DNA of 9,819 nt, taken from contig CALFPM010000034.1 of assembly GCA_937919155.1 (NCBI GenBank), positions 1 to 9,819 on the forward strand, written 5' to 3'. The translations under genes were made by a program, and so were the position numbers. This DNA is from an uncultured Clostridia bacterium. Lineage in GTDB: Bacteria; Bacillota; Clostridia; Oscillospirales; Acutalibacteraceae. Below, in pieces: positions 1 through 7,786 of the stretch. Below the pieces are notes generated by a model, which saw only the letters and a program-made list of their open reading frames with translations, did no database searches and was not told the origin of the DNA. Numbering within the stretch: the stretch's first letter is position 1; each line of letters opens with the position of its first letter.

Positions 1-2222
1 CTTTCAGGGTCAGATAACTGATAATAGTCGCTGTTCAGCTCATACTCAGCCGCTTTTCTCCATACGGGAACCATTTTCCTTGCGCAATCAAAAAGCTTAT
101 TGCTGTCATCGTAATCAAGGCATGCCGTAAGAGCGGGAGTCATAGCACAGAGATACGAAAATTCATCAAGATTTCTGCTTCTGTACATTCTGTCATCGCG
201 GCTTTTAGCATGTGCTCTGAAATATGGAAGCCAGGAGAACATTTCATAGTAATGGAACACTCTGTCAGAGGGATAATCTATGTGCATATCCGTATATTGC
301 ATAGGCACACTTCTTCTCATCATATCCATTTCATTACGTGTTCCGCCTGCAGCACAGTTATCTATTATAAGACCCTCTATGTTTTCTGTAAGGTAATCTA
401 AAAATTTATATTCATTTGTAACGTAGTGGTTTTCACAGATACCTGTTCTGCCGCCGTAATATTCACTGTCTGCTTTCTGCCAATATTCATAAGGCGCAAA
501 ATTGAAATCCTGACGGTAAACGGTGACTCCGTTTTCTTTCATCGATGCGGCAAGATATTCGCAATAATATTTCAGCGCATCTTCGTTGGCAAGGTTCCAC
601 ATCACATGGTCATCGCCCGTATCTATCAGCCACTGTTCGTGCGCAGAACCTGCAGTGTAAAACTCCGTGCCGCGGAATACTCTTTCAGGCTCATACCAGA
701 GAACATGACCGAGCCCCTTGTTCTTTGCATAAGACGAAAGTTCAATAATGCCGTTGTCATATCTTGAAGTGTCAACAGACCAGTTTCCAACGCCGTCATA
801 CCAGCCTTCGTTGTAGTTATACCAGCCTGCATCCATCCAGAACGCATCTGTCTGCGCATACACATCGTCACTTATTCCGTCAAGAATCTCAATGATTTCG
901 TCTGATGTCTTTGTTGACAAGGGACCTGCAACTTCCATAACGGTGTAGTGTTTTTTCGTCACATTATCGGGTGTTACGCAATCAACAATCCACTGTCTGA
1001 ACTGATTGAAGCCCTTGAGGGGATTTTCATTATCATAAAATGTCAGGGAAACCAGAGGTGAACGAACCTCTTCATCGGGGAGAAGATATGCCTCAAAATT
1101 CTGCTGTCTGACTGCAACGGCGGTGTTGCCTTTTGTCTGCGAAAATTCCGCTTCCCACTGACCCGTCCAGCCGATTCCGAATATAATTCCCGCTTCCGCG
1201 CCGTTCACATTAAAATAGGGCAGATATTTTTCTGTCGGTTTTCCCTCGTTGCCCGAAAATCTTCTGTCGGAAGAAAGACTCTTTCTGACAAGTGAGAAGT
1301 CGCCTGCCTTGGTGTCACTGCCGATTGAATAATAAACATCTGCTTTGCCCGTGACAAAGGATGAATCAAGGGCATAAAAATCGCTGATAACACCTGAATC
1401 CGTGCCGCCTGTATTCTTCACATAAACAGTCCACTGACAAGACGCATTCTCTTCAAAAACGGTCACTTCTGCAGTCACCTGAAGTTTATTTTCGTTTGTG
1501 AATGTGATATATTTCGTTTCTCCGCCGCGATATATTTCTTCCGCCGCATCGGTCACGGTTTTTGTCCATTCATCGGGATTGAATTTTTTTCCGTCAACGG
1601 AAAATGTAAAGGGATAGGAAGACGATGAAATGAGATTCTTTTCAACCCAATCAGCACTCATTTTCTGCTCTGAGGGCAAAATCTTCATTTCGTCTGCGGT
1701 CAGCGTGTCAAACTTCAGATTCTTTTTATATTCAAGAGCCTGAATGTTTTCTTCATTGATCACAACAAGACCTCCGCAGGAAACAACAAAATAAATAACG
1801 GCAAAAATAACATTAAGAATCTTGTGCTTCTCCTTTGCTCTCACAATGAAAGTTACGAGCAGAAGAACGGCAGACAAAATGAAAGCAAAAGTGAAAGTCT
1901 TCACCACAACATCATCGCTGTCGTTACAGGTTTCGTTGATTTTTGCATTTATGCCCCAGATGATGCCGTGAAGCAGACCGTTGCCTGCAAAAAACGCAAT
2001 AATTTTGCCGACTGTTCCCGATTTGGGAATCACCGTCTGCACAAAAAGAAGCATAAACCAGCCCAGCGCAATTCCCGTCAGACCTGTGTAAAGATGCACA
2101 TCGGGTCCGCTGTTTGTGCCGTGGAATATGTACCACAGGGAGTATGCGGCATAAATCATAAGACCGAAAAGTACGGTCGTTACCGCAAGCTCAATTATCT
2201 GTTTATTTTTGGCTTTTTTCAT
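1..2222 (-). CDS. Membrane-anchored GH36 alpha-galactosidase-like protein (C-terminus off window)
   Basis: 740 codons are open from ATG 2222 to the left edge with no stop, so the C-terminus is missing. Residues 1-157 hold five hydrophobic helices (about 11-33, 46-66, 72-91, 107-128, 134-155). The lysine-rich N-terminus (MKKAKNK) and the RAKEKHK loop between helices 4 and 5 suggest N-inside, so the rest should lie outside the membrane. Residues ~180-460 fit the GH36 beta-sandwich. The barrel then shows WMDAGW (D464), GNW (W481), WYEPER (509-514), YRQDFN with presumed nucleophile D572, DNCAAGGTRN (621-630) and YTD with presumed acid/base D645. All are GH36 landmarks; the family hydrolyses alpha-galactosides. 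The polytopic N-terminus is unusual, since most GH36 enzymes are soluble. Start: AGGCGGTGA ribosome site seven bases upstream. Substrate is inferred; alpha-N-acetylgalactosamine is an alternative. Confidence 0.85.
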   Translation of the reverse strand, partial: MKKAKNKQIIELAVTTVLFGLMIYAAYSLWYIFHGTNSGPDVHLYTGLTGIALGWFMLLFVQTVIPKSGTVGKIIAFFAGNGLLHGIIWGINAKINETCNDSDDVVVKTFTFAFILSAVLLLVTFIVRAKEKHKILNVIFAVIYFVVSCGGLVVINEENIQALEYKKNLKFDTLTADEMKILPSEQKMSADWVEKNLISSSSYPFTFSVDGKKFNPDEWTKTVTDAAEEIYRGGETKYITFTNENKLQVTAEVTVFEENASCQWTVYVKNTGGTDSGVISDFYALDSSFVTGKADVYYSIGSDTKAGDFSLVRKSLSSDRRFSGNEGKPTEKYLPYFNVNGAEAGIIFGIGWTGQWEAEFSQTKGNTAVAVRQQNFEAYLLPDEEVRSPLVSLTFYDNENPLKGFNQFRQWIVDCVTPDNVTKKHYTVMEVAGPLSTKTSDEIIEILDGISDDVYAQTDAFWMDAGWYNYNEGWYDGVGNWSVDTSRYDNGIIELSSYAKNKGLGHVLWYEPERVFRGTEFYTAGSAHEQWLIDTGDDHVMWNLANEDALKYYCEYLAASMKENGVTVYRQDFNFAPYEYWQKADSEYYGGRTGICENHYVTNEYKFLDYLTENIEGLIIDNCAAGGTRNEMDMMRRSVPMQYTDMHIDYPSDRVFHYYEMFSWLPYFRAHAKSRDDRMYRSRNLDEFSYLCAMTPALTACLDYDDSNKLFDCARKMVPVWRKAAEYELNSDYYQLSDPE

Positions 2223-2242
2223 AAAAATCACCGCCTGAGGTT

Positions 2243-2271
2243 ATTGTAGCACAAAACCGAAAATAAAACAA
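2243..2271 (-). promoter_or_regulatory. Promoter of the GH36 gene
   Basis: On the minus strand, TTGTTT (2271-2266) and TACAAT (2248-2243) are separated by exactly 17 bases, with TG one base before the -10 (extended -10). The predicted start near 2236 gives a very short leader of about 14 nt that just contains the AGGCGGTGA ribosome site. No operator was recognised between the boxes. Confidence 0.6.
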
Positions 2272-2320
2272 CCTGACAGATAAATCTTTCAAACAGAAGC
2301 GGAGCTGTCTGCTTTATATT

Positions 2321-2365
2321 AAAACAAATCCGAACCCTTTGCAATTGGCATAAGGCTCGGATTTG
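2321..2365 (-). terminator. Intrinsic terminator after the AGCS symporter gene
   Basis: A 9-bp perfect stem (2357-2365 with 2325-2333) continues through a small internal loop into a CCTT/AAGG helix. On the minus strand it is followed by TTTT (2324-2321). It lies ~65 bp past the symporter stop codon and upstream of the GH36 promoter, so it separates the two units. Confidence 0.65.
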
Positions 2366-2430
2366 CACTGTGCTGATATTTCATAAGAGGTCAGCCGAAA
2401 ACAACAAGCATAACGCTGACCGCTGTTTTA

Positions 2431-3966
2431 TTAATCGTTCAGATCAGCCTCGGCTTCGCGCTGAAGCTCGGGGTCATAAGAAAGAACGGGTTTCACATCC
2501 TTTTTCTTTATCTTACGGTCAACATAGTTTTTGGTAATCTTCATAACAAGGGGGAAGAGAACAACAACACCGATAAGGTTGGGAATCATCATAAGTCCGT
2601 TGAATGTATCGGAAATATCCCATGCGAGTGAAGATGTCATAACCGCGCCGAAGATAACGGTGATAACATGGATGATTTTGAACACGATTGTGCTCTTTGC
2701 GCCGAAAAGATATTCCCATGCCTTTGAGCCGTAATGCGACCAGCCGAGAACGGTTGTGAATGCAAAGAGGAACATTGCAACCGCAACGAATTTCTGACCG
2801 ATATCACCCCATGAGAACACGGAGTTGAACGCACCTGCAACAAGAGTTGCATCGGTAAGACCCTCTGCGATTTCGCCTGTTTTCGCATCAAATACACCTG
2901 AGGTAAGAACAACAAGAGCTGTCATTGTGCAAACAATCATTGTGTCTGCAAAAACTTCAAAGATACCCCACATACCCTGCTTTACGGGTTCTTTGATATT
3001 GGAGTTTGAATGAACCATAACAGATGAACCGAGACCTGCTTCGTTTGAGAAAACGCCGCGCTTGAAGCCCTGAGTCACTGCGGCGCTGATAGCCGCACCG
3101 AGTGTGCCGCCGACAAATGCTTCGGGTCTGAAAGCATTGACGAAGATTGTTTTGAAAGCGGGAATAATCTGGTCACAGTTAACGCCGATGATAATAAGGC
3201 TGCCTGCGATGAAAAGAACAATCATAAAGGGAACAATCTTTTCAGCAACGTTTGCAATTCTCTTGAGACCGCCGAGAGTGATAAGTGCAACAAGTGCCAT
3301 AATTACAATGCCGAGAACAACATTATAGAGCGAAACACCGCCGAAAACCTGAACAGACGAAAGTGCCTGAACATCAAACGCGGTTGCAACATTGGCAACA
3401 ATCTTGTTTACCTGACCCATGCTTCCGATGCCGAAGGATGCGAGCATTGTGAAAATGCAGAAAAGAACGGCAAGAACTTTTCCGATTGTTTTGCAGCCTT
3501 TTTTGCTGCCGAGACCGTCACGCAGATAATACATTGCACCGCCTGACCATTCGCCCTTGATATTACGGCGGCGGAAATAAATGCCCAGAGCATTTTCCGA
3601 GAAATTGGTCATCATTCCGAAGAATGCGGCAACCCACATCCAGAAAACAGCGCCTGCACCGCCGATGCAGATAGCGGCGGCAACACCTGCGATGTTACCT
3701 GTGCCGACCGTTGCGGCAAGAGCAGTGCAAAGAGCCTGGAAAGGCGAAATTGAGCCTTCCTCTTTTGAGTGACCGATAACATTTCTGGTGAAAAGGCTTC
3801 CGATTGTGTTCTTCCACCAGAGCCTGATGTGTGTCACCTGAAACACCTTTGTGACAACAGTCATAAGGACACCCGTGCCGATGAGAAGAGCAAGACCGAA
3901 TGTGCCCCATACAACACCGTTGACAGAGCCGTTTATCTCTGCCACTTTTTCAAAAAACAATTCCAT
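2431..3966 (-). CDS. Na+:alanine/glycine symporter (AGCS family)
   Basis: 511 aa, slightly longer than typical AGCS carriers, hydrophobic throughout with about 11 helices; a Na+-coupled importer of alanine or glycine in the cytoplasmic membrane. Family hallmarks are the SPFQALCTALAATVGTGNIAG stretch beginning at residue 74, GGAMYYL (142-148), and KRGVFSNEAGLGSS (302-315). The residues after FSNEAG are GLGSSVMVHS rather than the more common GMGSAP type, which may mark a subgroup with altered substrate choice (inference). The C-terminal tail is charged and cytoplasmic. The start is fixed by TGGAGGT eight bases upstream. A tandem glycine riboswitch and an intrinsic terminator sit in its leader, so glycine is the probable signal and likely a transported substrate. 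It has its own promoter and 3' terminator, so it appears monocistronic. Confidence 0.93.
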   Translation of the reverse strand: MELFFEKVAEINGSVNGVVWGTFGLALLIGTGVLMTVVTKVFQVTHIRLWWKNTIGSLFTRNVIGHSKEEGSISPFQALCTALAATVGTGNIAGVAAAICIGGAGAVFWMWVAAFFGMMTNFSENALGIYFRRRNIKGEWSGGAMYYLRDGLGSKKGCKTIGKVLAVLFCIFTMLASFGIGSMGQVNKIVANVATAFDVQALSSVQVFGGVSLYNVVLGIVIMALVALITLGGLKRIANVAEKIVPFMIVLFIAGSLIIIGVNCDQIIPAFKTIFVNAFRPEAFVGGTLGAAISAAVTQGFKRGVFSNEAGLGSSVMVHSNSNIKEPVKQGMWGIFEVFADTMIVCTMTALVVLTSGVFDAKTGEIAEGLTDATLVAGAFNSVFSWGDIGQKFVAVAMFLFAFTTVLGWSHYGSKAWEYLFGAKSTIVFKIIHVITVIFGAVMTSSLAWDISDTFNGLMMIPNLIGVVVLFPLVMKITKNYVDRKIKKKDVKPVLSYDPELQREAEADLND

Positions 3967-3982
3967 TTCTGATTACCTCCAT

Positions 3983-4017
3983 AAAAATAAAAAATCGGAT
4001 TACAAGGCGTAATCCGA
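3983..4017 (-). terminator. Riboswitch expression-platform terminator
   Basis: A perfect 9-bp stem (4009-4017 with 3995-4003, TCGGATTAC paired to GTAATCCGA), with a 5-nt loop, is followed on the minus strand by six U, one A and five U (3994-3983). It lies between aptamer 2 and the symporter ribosome site, where glycine would decide read-through. The second U run ends just before the TGGAGGT ribosome site. Confidence 0.85.
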
Positions 4018-4055
4018 CAAAAAGTACAAATTTATACCGATAAAACGGCATTGAA

Positions 4056-4214
4056 AACTTTGTCCTTTTGCCTGAGAGATTAACTGAAATCAGCCTTGCC
4101 CCTTCGGCACTCAATTTAATGAGCTTCTCCAAAGTTATGTCCGTTTGCAGTCCCTTTCCCTTTCGGGAAGCCTGAGAGCGTTACTCCTTCGGCAGCATAG
4201 CTTCTTCTGCAAAC
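4056..4214 (-). ncRNA. Tandem glycine riboswitch
   Basis: Two glycine aptamers in series on the minus strand. Aptamer 1 (4214-4143) is closed by an 8-bp P1 (GTTTGCAG with CTGCAAAC) and has the class core GCCGAAGGAGTAACG and CTCTCAGGC. Aptamer 2 (4136-4056) is closed by AACTTTG with CAAAGTT and has GCCGAAGGGGCAAGG and CTCTCAGGC AAAAGGAC. The linker is six bases (4142-4137), typical of the tandem form. Both cores look intact. It controls the downstream AGCS symporter through the terminator at 3995-4017. Whether glycine turns the gene on or off cannot be read with certainty. A 60-codon open frame through this RNA is not a gene. Confidence 0.95.
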
Positions 4215-4244
4215 TTCAACCATAAAAAATATTGAATTTTCTGT

Positions 4245-4273
4245 ATTATATCACTTTATTTCCGAAAATGCAA
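4245..4273 (-). promoter_or_regulatory. Promoter of riboswitch-symporter unit
   Basis: TTGCAT (4273-4268), a 17-bp spacer, then TATAAT (4250-4245), with TG one base before the -10. Predicted transcription start is near 4238, about 24 nt before aptamer 1. This is among the best promoter matches in the window and fixes the riboswitch orientation independently. Confidence 0.8.
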
Positions 4274-4308
4274 TAAGTTTTTTAATCAAATTTTCCTGCC
4301 CCGACAAA

Positions 4309-4345
4309 ACAAAAAACAGGACAGAGAGCCATCCTCTGTCCTGTT
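4309..4345 (-). terminator. Intrinsic terminator of the YgjV-family gene
   Basis: A perfect 12-bp stem (4334-4345 with 4315-4326, AACAGGACAGAG core), with a 7-nt loop, followed on the minus strand by a U-rich tail (TTTTTTG). It begins 13 bp after the stop codon of the 4904-4359 gene and lies just upstream of the riboswitch promoter. Confidence 0.85.
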
Positions 4346-4358
4346 TGCAATGATTTTA

Positions 4359-4904
4359 TTAAGCGGCAATTGTTTTCGTTGTTTCGATGGGCTGCTGTGT
4401 GTTTCTGTAGCGGATAATTCCGATTATAACGGAAACGAGTGAAATGGATTCGCTTAAAATGCCGCTGTATGAGGAAGCGAAAATATTGTAAATAAGAATC
4501 AGTGACGATGAAATGAGTATTGTTTTGCGGAAATTTCTTGCATCGAATATGCCCATACACACAGTGTTGACAACAAGACCCAATGTTATCAGAAGTGAGT
4601 GGATTCCTTCCCATGAGAAAAAGCTTACCACTGCCATGCACAAAGCAAAGAAAATGGGCGATACCATGTCCGTGCTCTGATTTTTATCGCGGAAATAGAA
4701 AGTGAAATTGCGGATAATGCACACTATGTTTAAAGCAAAACCCGAAAAAGCACCTATAAGCAGATACTGTACACAGCTCAAAGCGGTTGCAGCAGTCTGA
4801 ATAACCATTATTTTTCTTTTCTGGGTGCGCTGATAAGAATAAAAAAACAAACCTACGGAAACAAAACCTAATATGTGGCCGATCAATGTGACAAAATTCT
4901 GCAT
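4359..4904 (-). CDS. YgjV-family inner membrane protein
   Basis: 181 aa with about six hydrophobic segments (roughly 5-22, 36-55, 57-70, 81-96, 102-118, 128-172) and a basic patch RTQKRKI after the first. The N-terminal IGHILGFVSVGLFFYSYQR, the early QTAATALSCVQYLLIGA and the NIVCIIRN stretch fit the YgjV (Imp-YgjV) family, a small conserved membrane protein family of unknown function. Length fits the family. Start ATG 4904 is preceded by AGAGGT only four bases upstream, which is short. The gene has its own promoter and strong terminator, so it is a stand-alone unit. No transport motif or catalytic residues can be named. A sugar/nucleotide transporter of SWEET or PnuC type was considered but fits less well. 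Confidence 0.7.
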   Translation of the reverse strand: MQNFVTLIGHILGFVSVGLFFYSYQRTQKRKIMVIQTAATALSCVQYLLIGAFSGFALNIVCIIRNFTFYFRDKNQSTDMVSPIFFALCMAVVSFFSWEGIHSLLITLGLVVNTVCMGIFDARNFRKTILISSSLILIYNIFASSYSGILSESISLVSVIIGIIRYRNTQQPIETTKTIAA

Positions 4905-4955
4905 ATATACCTCTGAATATATTTGTGTTTAAAATATTTTCGTTACCGACAGACA

Positions 4956-4983
4956 ATTATACTTATTTTCAGGTTAAAGTCAA
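4956..4983 (-). promoter_or_regulatory. Promoter of the YgjV-family gene
   Basis: TTGACT (4983-4978), a 16-bp spacer and TATAAT (4961-4956) on the minus strand. The predicted start is near 4949, giving a leader of about 45 nt with AGAGGT before the ATG. No riboswitch-like structure was noticed in the leader. Confidence 0.65.
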
Positions 4984-5055
4984 GGAGTGAATTTGCAGAT
5001 ATTGCACAAAACGCCCGATGATATTTTGTTGAAATTGACGAAACGCCATATAACA

Positions 5056-5087
5056 AAAACGGCTGCAAGGAATTTTCCCTGCAACCG
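5056..5087 (-). terminator. Terminator of the MFS-HSDH operon
   Basis: A 13-bp stem with two wobble pairs (5075-5087 with 5060-5072, TTGCAGGGAA core), followed on the minus strand by TTTTTG. It starts 18 bp after the HSDH stop codon. A run of T on the other side also makes it potentially bidirectional, though no plus-strand gene needs it. Confidence 0.8.
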
Positions 5088-5104
5088 CTTTTTCCGTGTC
5101 CGCT

Positions 5105-5902
5105 TTATCTGCGGCTTGTTTTGCCTGACAAATCGCCATACAGCGGTGTTGCAAGACCGAATCCGCCTGACAAAGTCAGTATCTGACCTGTTGTGTAAGC
5201 CGATTCGTCACTTGCAAAATACACTGCCGCTGCTGCAATTTCTTCGGGTTTGCCCATTCTGCCAAAAGGTATATGACGGAGAAAAAGTTCCCTGAATTCG
5301 TCAGAGAGTTTTTCCTGCACCGCATCGGTTGCGGTCATGCCGGGAAGAACCGCATTGCAGCGAATTCTGTTTTTCGCTTCGTGCACGGCAATCAGCTTGG
5401 TAAGATAATTGATTGCAGCCTTGCTTGTTCCGTATGCAACCTGTGAAATATCAGGCACAAGACCGCCCACCGAAGAAATATTAACGATACTTCCGCCGCC
5501 CTGCTTTGCCATATATTTAACGGCTTCTTTGCTTGCCGCAAAAACACTTCTGAGATTTATATTAACGGTATCAAGAAAAACATCGGTATCGGTGTTTGAG
5601 AAGTCAAGGTCTTTTCCCGGATTTGAAGTGCCGAAGTTATTTATAAGCGCATCAATGCGCCCTGCATCCTTCACAACATCTTCCGTCATGGTGATGTAGG
5701 ATTCGGGTTTGCTTGCGTCATTATAAACATATTTCACTTTATACCCCTGAGAGATAAGCTTATCCGCTTCTTCCTTGGCAAGTTCAGGATTTCTTGCCGC
5801 CATATAAACTGAAGCACCCTCTTTTGCACAGGCTTTCACGCAAGCCAGACCGATACCTCTTGTGGATGCAGTGACCAACACAACTTTATCTTTCAGTCTC
5901 AT
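5105..5902 (-). CDS. hdhA: 7-alpha-hydroxysteroid dehydrogenase, NADP-type (short-chain dehydrogenase)
   Basis: 265 aa, classical SDR length. It reversibly oxidises the 7-alpha-hydroxyl of bile acids (cholate, chenodeoxycholate) to 7-oxo forms in the cytoplasm. Seen: Rossmann motif TASTRGIG (11-18); R15 with R37-N38 after strand 2, which favours NADP(H); NNFG (88-91); N116, S144, Y157 and K161 as the catalytic tetrad. The N-terminus MRLKDKVVLVTASTRGIG, the PDISQVAYGTSK segment and the C-terminal TGQILTLSGGFGLATP closely match, from memory, the 7-alpha-HSDHs of Clostridium sordellii/absonum; generic FabG-type SDRs differ here. Start ATG 5902 overlaps the stop of the upstream MFS gene (ATGA), with AAAGGAG before it, so translation is coupled. 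A different hydroxysteroid position is the main alternative. Confidence 0.86.
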   Translation of the reverse strand: MRLKDKVVLVTASTRGIGLACVKACAKEGASVYMAARNPELAKEEADKLISQGYKVKYVYNDASKPESYITMTEDVVKDAGRIDALINNFGTSNPGKDLDFSNTDTDVFLDTVNINLRSVFAASKEAVKYMAKQGGGSIVNISSVGGLVPDISQVAYGTSKAAINYLTKLIAVHEAKNRIRCNAVLPGMTATDAVQEKLSDEFRELFLRHIPFGRMGKPEEIAAAAVYFASDESAYTTGQILTLSGGFGLATPLYGDLSGKTSRR

Positions 5903-7317
5903 ATTTTTTCTCCTTTGTTCTTTTTGTGAATTTCGGGCAGCAAAAGCACAATAAATATGCCTGCCGCAACACAGATTACTTCAATAATACTTATCAATCT
6001 GACAGAACTCACCGCAGCGGCAACTTCATTCAGACCCTTTGCAACATTTGCCGTCACACGGTTAGTGAAAAGAGGCACAAACACGGCAACGCCGAGAGGA
6101 GCCGCCAAATCTCTGAAAAGTCCGTATGTGCCCGTTCCCGAGCTTGCCGTTTCTCTCGGAACATCAGACAGCACCACTTTCATAAAAATAGTTCCGTTGC
6201 CGCCCAATCCCAAGCCCAGAATGCCAAGCGATGCGGCAAGCAGAAGCACCGAAGAATCGGCAGAGAACAACGCCATCAGCGCGCAACCTGCGCCCGTCAG
6301 AATCAACGAACCCGTGAGCACATATTTCGGTTCATATTTATCCGCAAGAGGGCCGATCAGAACAGAGCCGAGGGACATTCCGATATACATAATGGAAATG
6401 GCATACCCCGATATGATTGTGTTTTCAGGTTGTGTGTAGTTGACAAAAACTATTGTATTTGTCATGTTTGCCTGCATAAGTCCCTGAGTCAGAAGAAGTG
6501 CAAGCACCGAAAAAACAAAAACTTTCCGTTTGATGAAACTCCACTGCAAAATCGGTTTTTTTGCTCTTTTTTCCGCAAAGCAAAGAATGAAGAATGATAT
6601 GACAGCCAATATCAGAAGTACAATAAAAGCAGTTGAATTCCAGCCGAAATTCTGACCGAATGACGGCAGACAAAGAAGGATGCCGAAAAAAATAAATATG
6701 AACAAAGCGCCTGCTTTATCAAAATCCGTGAGTGAATTGAGTTTTTGCGAAGTTTTTCCGGGTATCAGAAGACACAAAAGAAAAACAACTGCGCAAATCG
6801 CAACACAAACCCACATCATAAACCGCCAACCGTAATATTCGATAAGCAAGCCGCCCAATGTTGGGCCGAAAATGACGGCACAGCTTGATATAAGCATATA
6901 CAGCGAAAATCCCTTTGCAATTTTCTCGGGCGGAAATTCGGTTACGATATATGACATAACAACAGGTGCTATGGCTGCACTTCCGATGCCGACAATAAAA
7001 CGGGCAATTATCATAAAGAAAAGTGACGCGGATACCGCGGTCAGCACATTTCCGATCAAGAAAACGGCAACGCCTATTAACAATGTGTTTCTTCGTCCTA
7101 TTGCGTCACCCAACTTGCCCAGAATCGGCGCAAATGTTGCCGTTGCTGTCGCCATTGCCAGCGCCGTCCAGGTAGTGTTGTTGTAGTCAAGATTCATGCT
7201 CCTCACAAAATCGGGACCGAGCACAGTTGTGAATCCGCCTATGATGCCCACAAGAAATGCCGCAAGAGCAAACGGCACAAAGCCTGACAAATAACCGTTC
7301 GTCCTGTTTGTTTCCAT
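5899..7317 (-). CDS. MFS permease, DHA2-type, candidate bile-acid transporter
   Basis: 472 aa, with about 14 hydrophobic segments as in the 14-helix DHA2 drug:H+ antiporters. Motif A is GKLGDAIGRRN (67-77); the motif C-like stretch GPTLGGLL (151-158) is followed by YYGWRFMMWV. The N-terminus METNRTNGYL is short and cytoplasmic, and the C-terminus ends in a basic KKNKGEKI tail. ATG 7317 has GAGGTGA six bases upstream. It is the first gene of an operon and overlaps the 7-alpha-HSDH by four bases, so bile acids or their 7-oxo products are the probable substrate (inference from context). It differs from BaiG-type 12-helix importers. General drug efflux remains possible, and the direction of transport is not visible. 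Confidence 0.85.
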   Translation of the reverse strand: METNRTNGYLSGFVPFALAAFLVGIIGGFTTVLGPDFVRSMNLDYNNTTWTALAMATATATFAPILGKLGDAIGRRNTLLIGVAVFLIGNVLTAVSASLFFMIIARFIVGIGSAAIAPVVMSYIVTEFPPEKIAKGFSLYMLISSCAVIFGPTLGGLLIEYYGWRFMMWVCVAICAVVFLLCLLIPGKTSQKLNSLTDFDKAGALFIFIFFGILLCLPSFGQNFGWNSTAFIVLLILAVISFFILCFAEKRAKKPILQWSFIKRKVFVFSVLALLLTQGLMQANMTNTIVFVNYTQPENTIISGYAISIMYIGMSLGSVLIGPLADKYEPKYVLTGSLILTGAGCALMALFSADSSVLLLAASLGILGLGLGGNGTIFMKVVLSDVPRETASSGTGTYGLFRDLAAPLGVAVFVPLFTNRVTANVAKGLNEVAAAVSSVRLISIIEVICVAAGIFIVLLLPEIHKKNKGEKI

Positions 7318-7339
7318 AAAATCACCTCAATCTGTTTAC

Positions 7340-7385
7340 AGTATTGCCGTTTATTGCGAATTTATTAAACGATTTCGGGAATACT
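7340..7385. promoter_or_regulatory. Inverted repeat in the divergent MFS-HSDH / desulfoferrodoxin promoter region
   Basis: AGTATTGCCG (7340-7349) and CGGGAATACT (7376-7385) are inverted copies with one mismatch, 26 bp apart. They sit in the 91-bp space shared by two divergent operons, where promoters must lie, so they could be operator half-sites or a looping site. No clean -35/-10 pair was found for either direction, and the site does not match a PerR box I recognise. Confidence 0.35.
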
Positions 7386-7408
7386 TTTATCAGAAAGGAG
7401 GAACAGAT

Positions 7409-7786
7409 TTGAAAGTTCGATTTTTCATCTGTAACCATTGCGGAAATATAATCGCAATGATAAAAGACAACGGTGTTCCGATAAAGTGCTGCGGTGAAAA
7501 TATGCAGGAAATAACATCGGGAACAAGCGAAGGTGCACACGAAAAACACATACCTGTTTATCATATTGACGGCGAAACGGTCACTGTTTCCGTTGGCGAA
7601 GCAGAACATCCGATGACTCCCGAACATTATATTGATTGGGTATGCATGGAAACCGAAGACGGACTTCAGTTCAAAAAGCTGAATTCGGGTATTTCCCCCA
7701 AGGTTTCTTTCTCTTTAACAAAAGGTGACAAGGTTAAATCCGTTTATGCCTTTTGCAACCTGCACAGCCTCTGGAAAACACAATAA
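7409..7786 (+). CDS. dfx: Desulfoferrodoxin (superoxide reductase, two-iron class)
   Basis: 125 aa. It reduces superoxide to hydrogen peroxide in the cytoplasm of anaerobes without releasing oxygen. N-terminal rubredoxin-like Fe(Cys)4 centre: C8-x2-C11 and C27-C28. C-terminal SOR centre: E45-K46-H47 (EKHIP), H67 (HPM), H73, C116 and H119 (CNLHSLW), all present, so both centres look functional and this is the 2Fe desulfoferrodoxin rather than neelaredoxin. Start is TTG 7409, supported by AGAAAGGAGG seven bases upstream and by alignment of the first cysteine pair close to the N-terminus. It is first in an operon with AhpC and a flavoprotein reductase, so its peroxide product can be removed by the next protein. 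Rubredoxin, its usual donor, is not in the window. Confidence 0.95.
   Translation: MKVRFFICNHCGNIIAMIKDNGVPIKCCGENMQEITSGTSEGAHEKHIPVYHIDGETVTVSVGEAEHPMTPEHYIDWVCMETEDGLQFKKLNSGISPKVSFSLTKGDKVKSVYAFCNLHSLWKTQ

Noticed and set aside
426..767. Plus-strand open frame of 113 codons
   Set aside because: It is antisense to the GH36 gene, whose minus frame carries the catalytic motifs; no ribosome site and no family resemblance.
3950..4132. Minus-strand open frame of 60 codons
   Set aside because: It lies across aptamer 2 and the terminator of the glycine riboswitch; the RNA structure fully explains the sequence.
4282..4641. Minus-strand open frame of 119 codons
   Set aside because: Out-of-frame shadow of the YgjV-family gene that runs on through its terminator hairpin.
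7335..7390. Plus-strand promoter TTTACA with AATTTA or TATTAA
   Set aside because: Spacing of 18 or 22 and poor -10 matches; not good enough to call.
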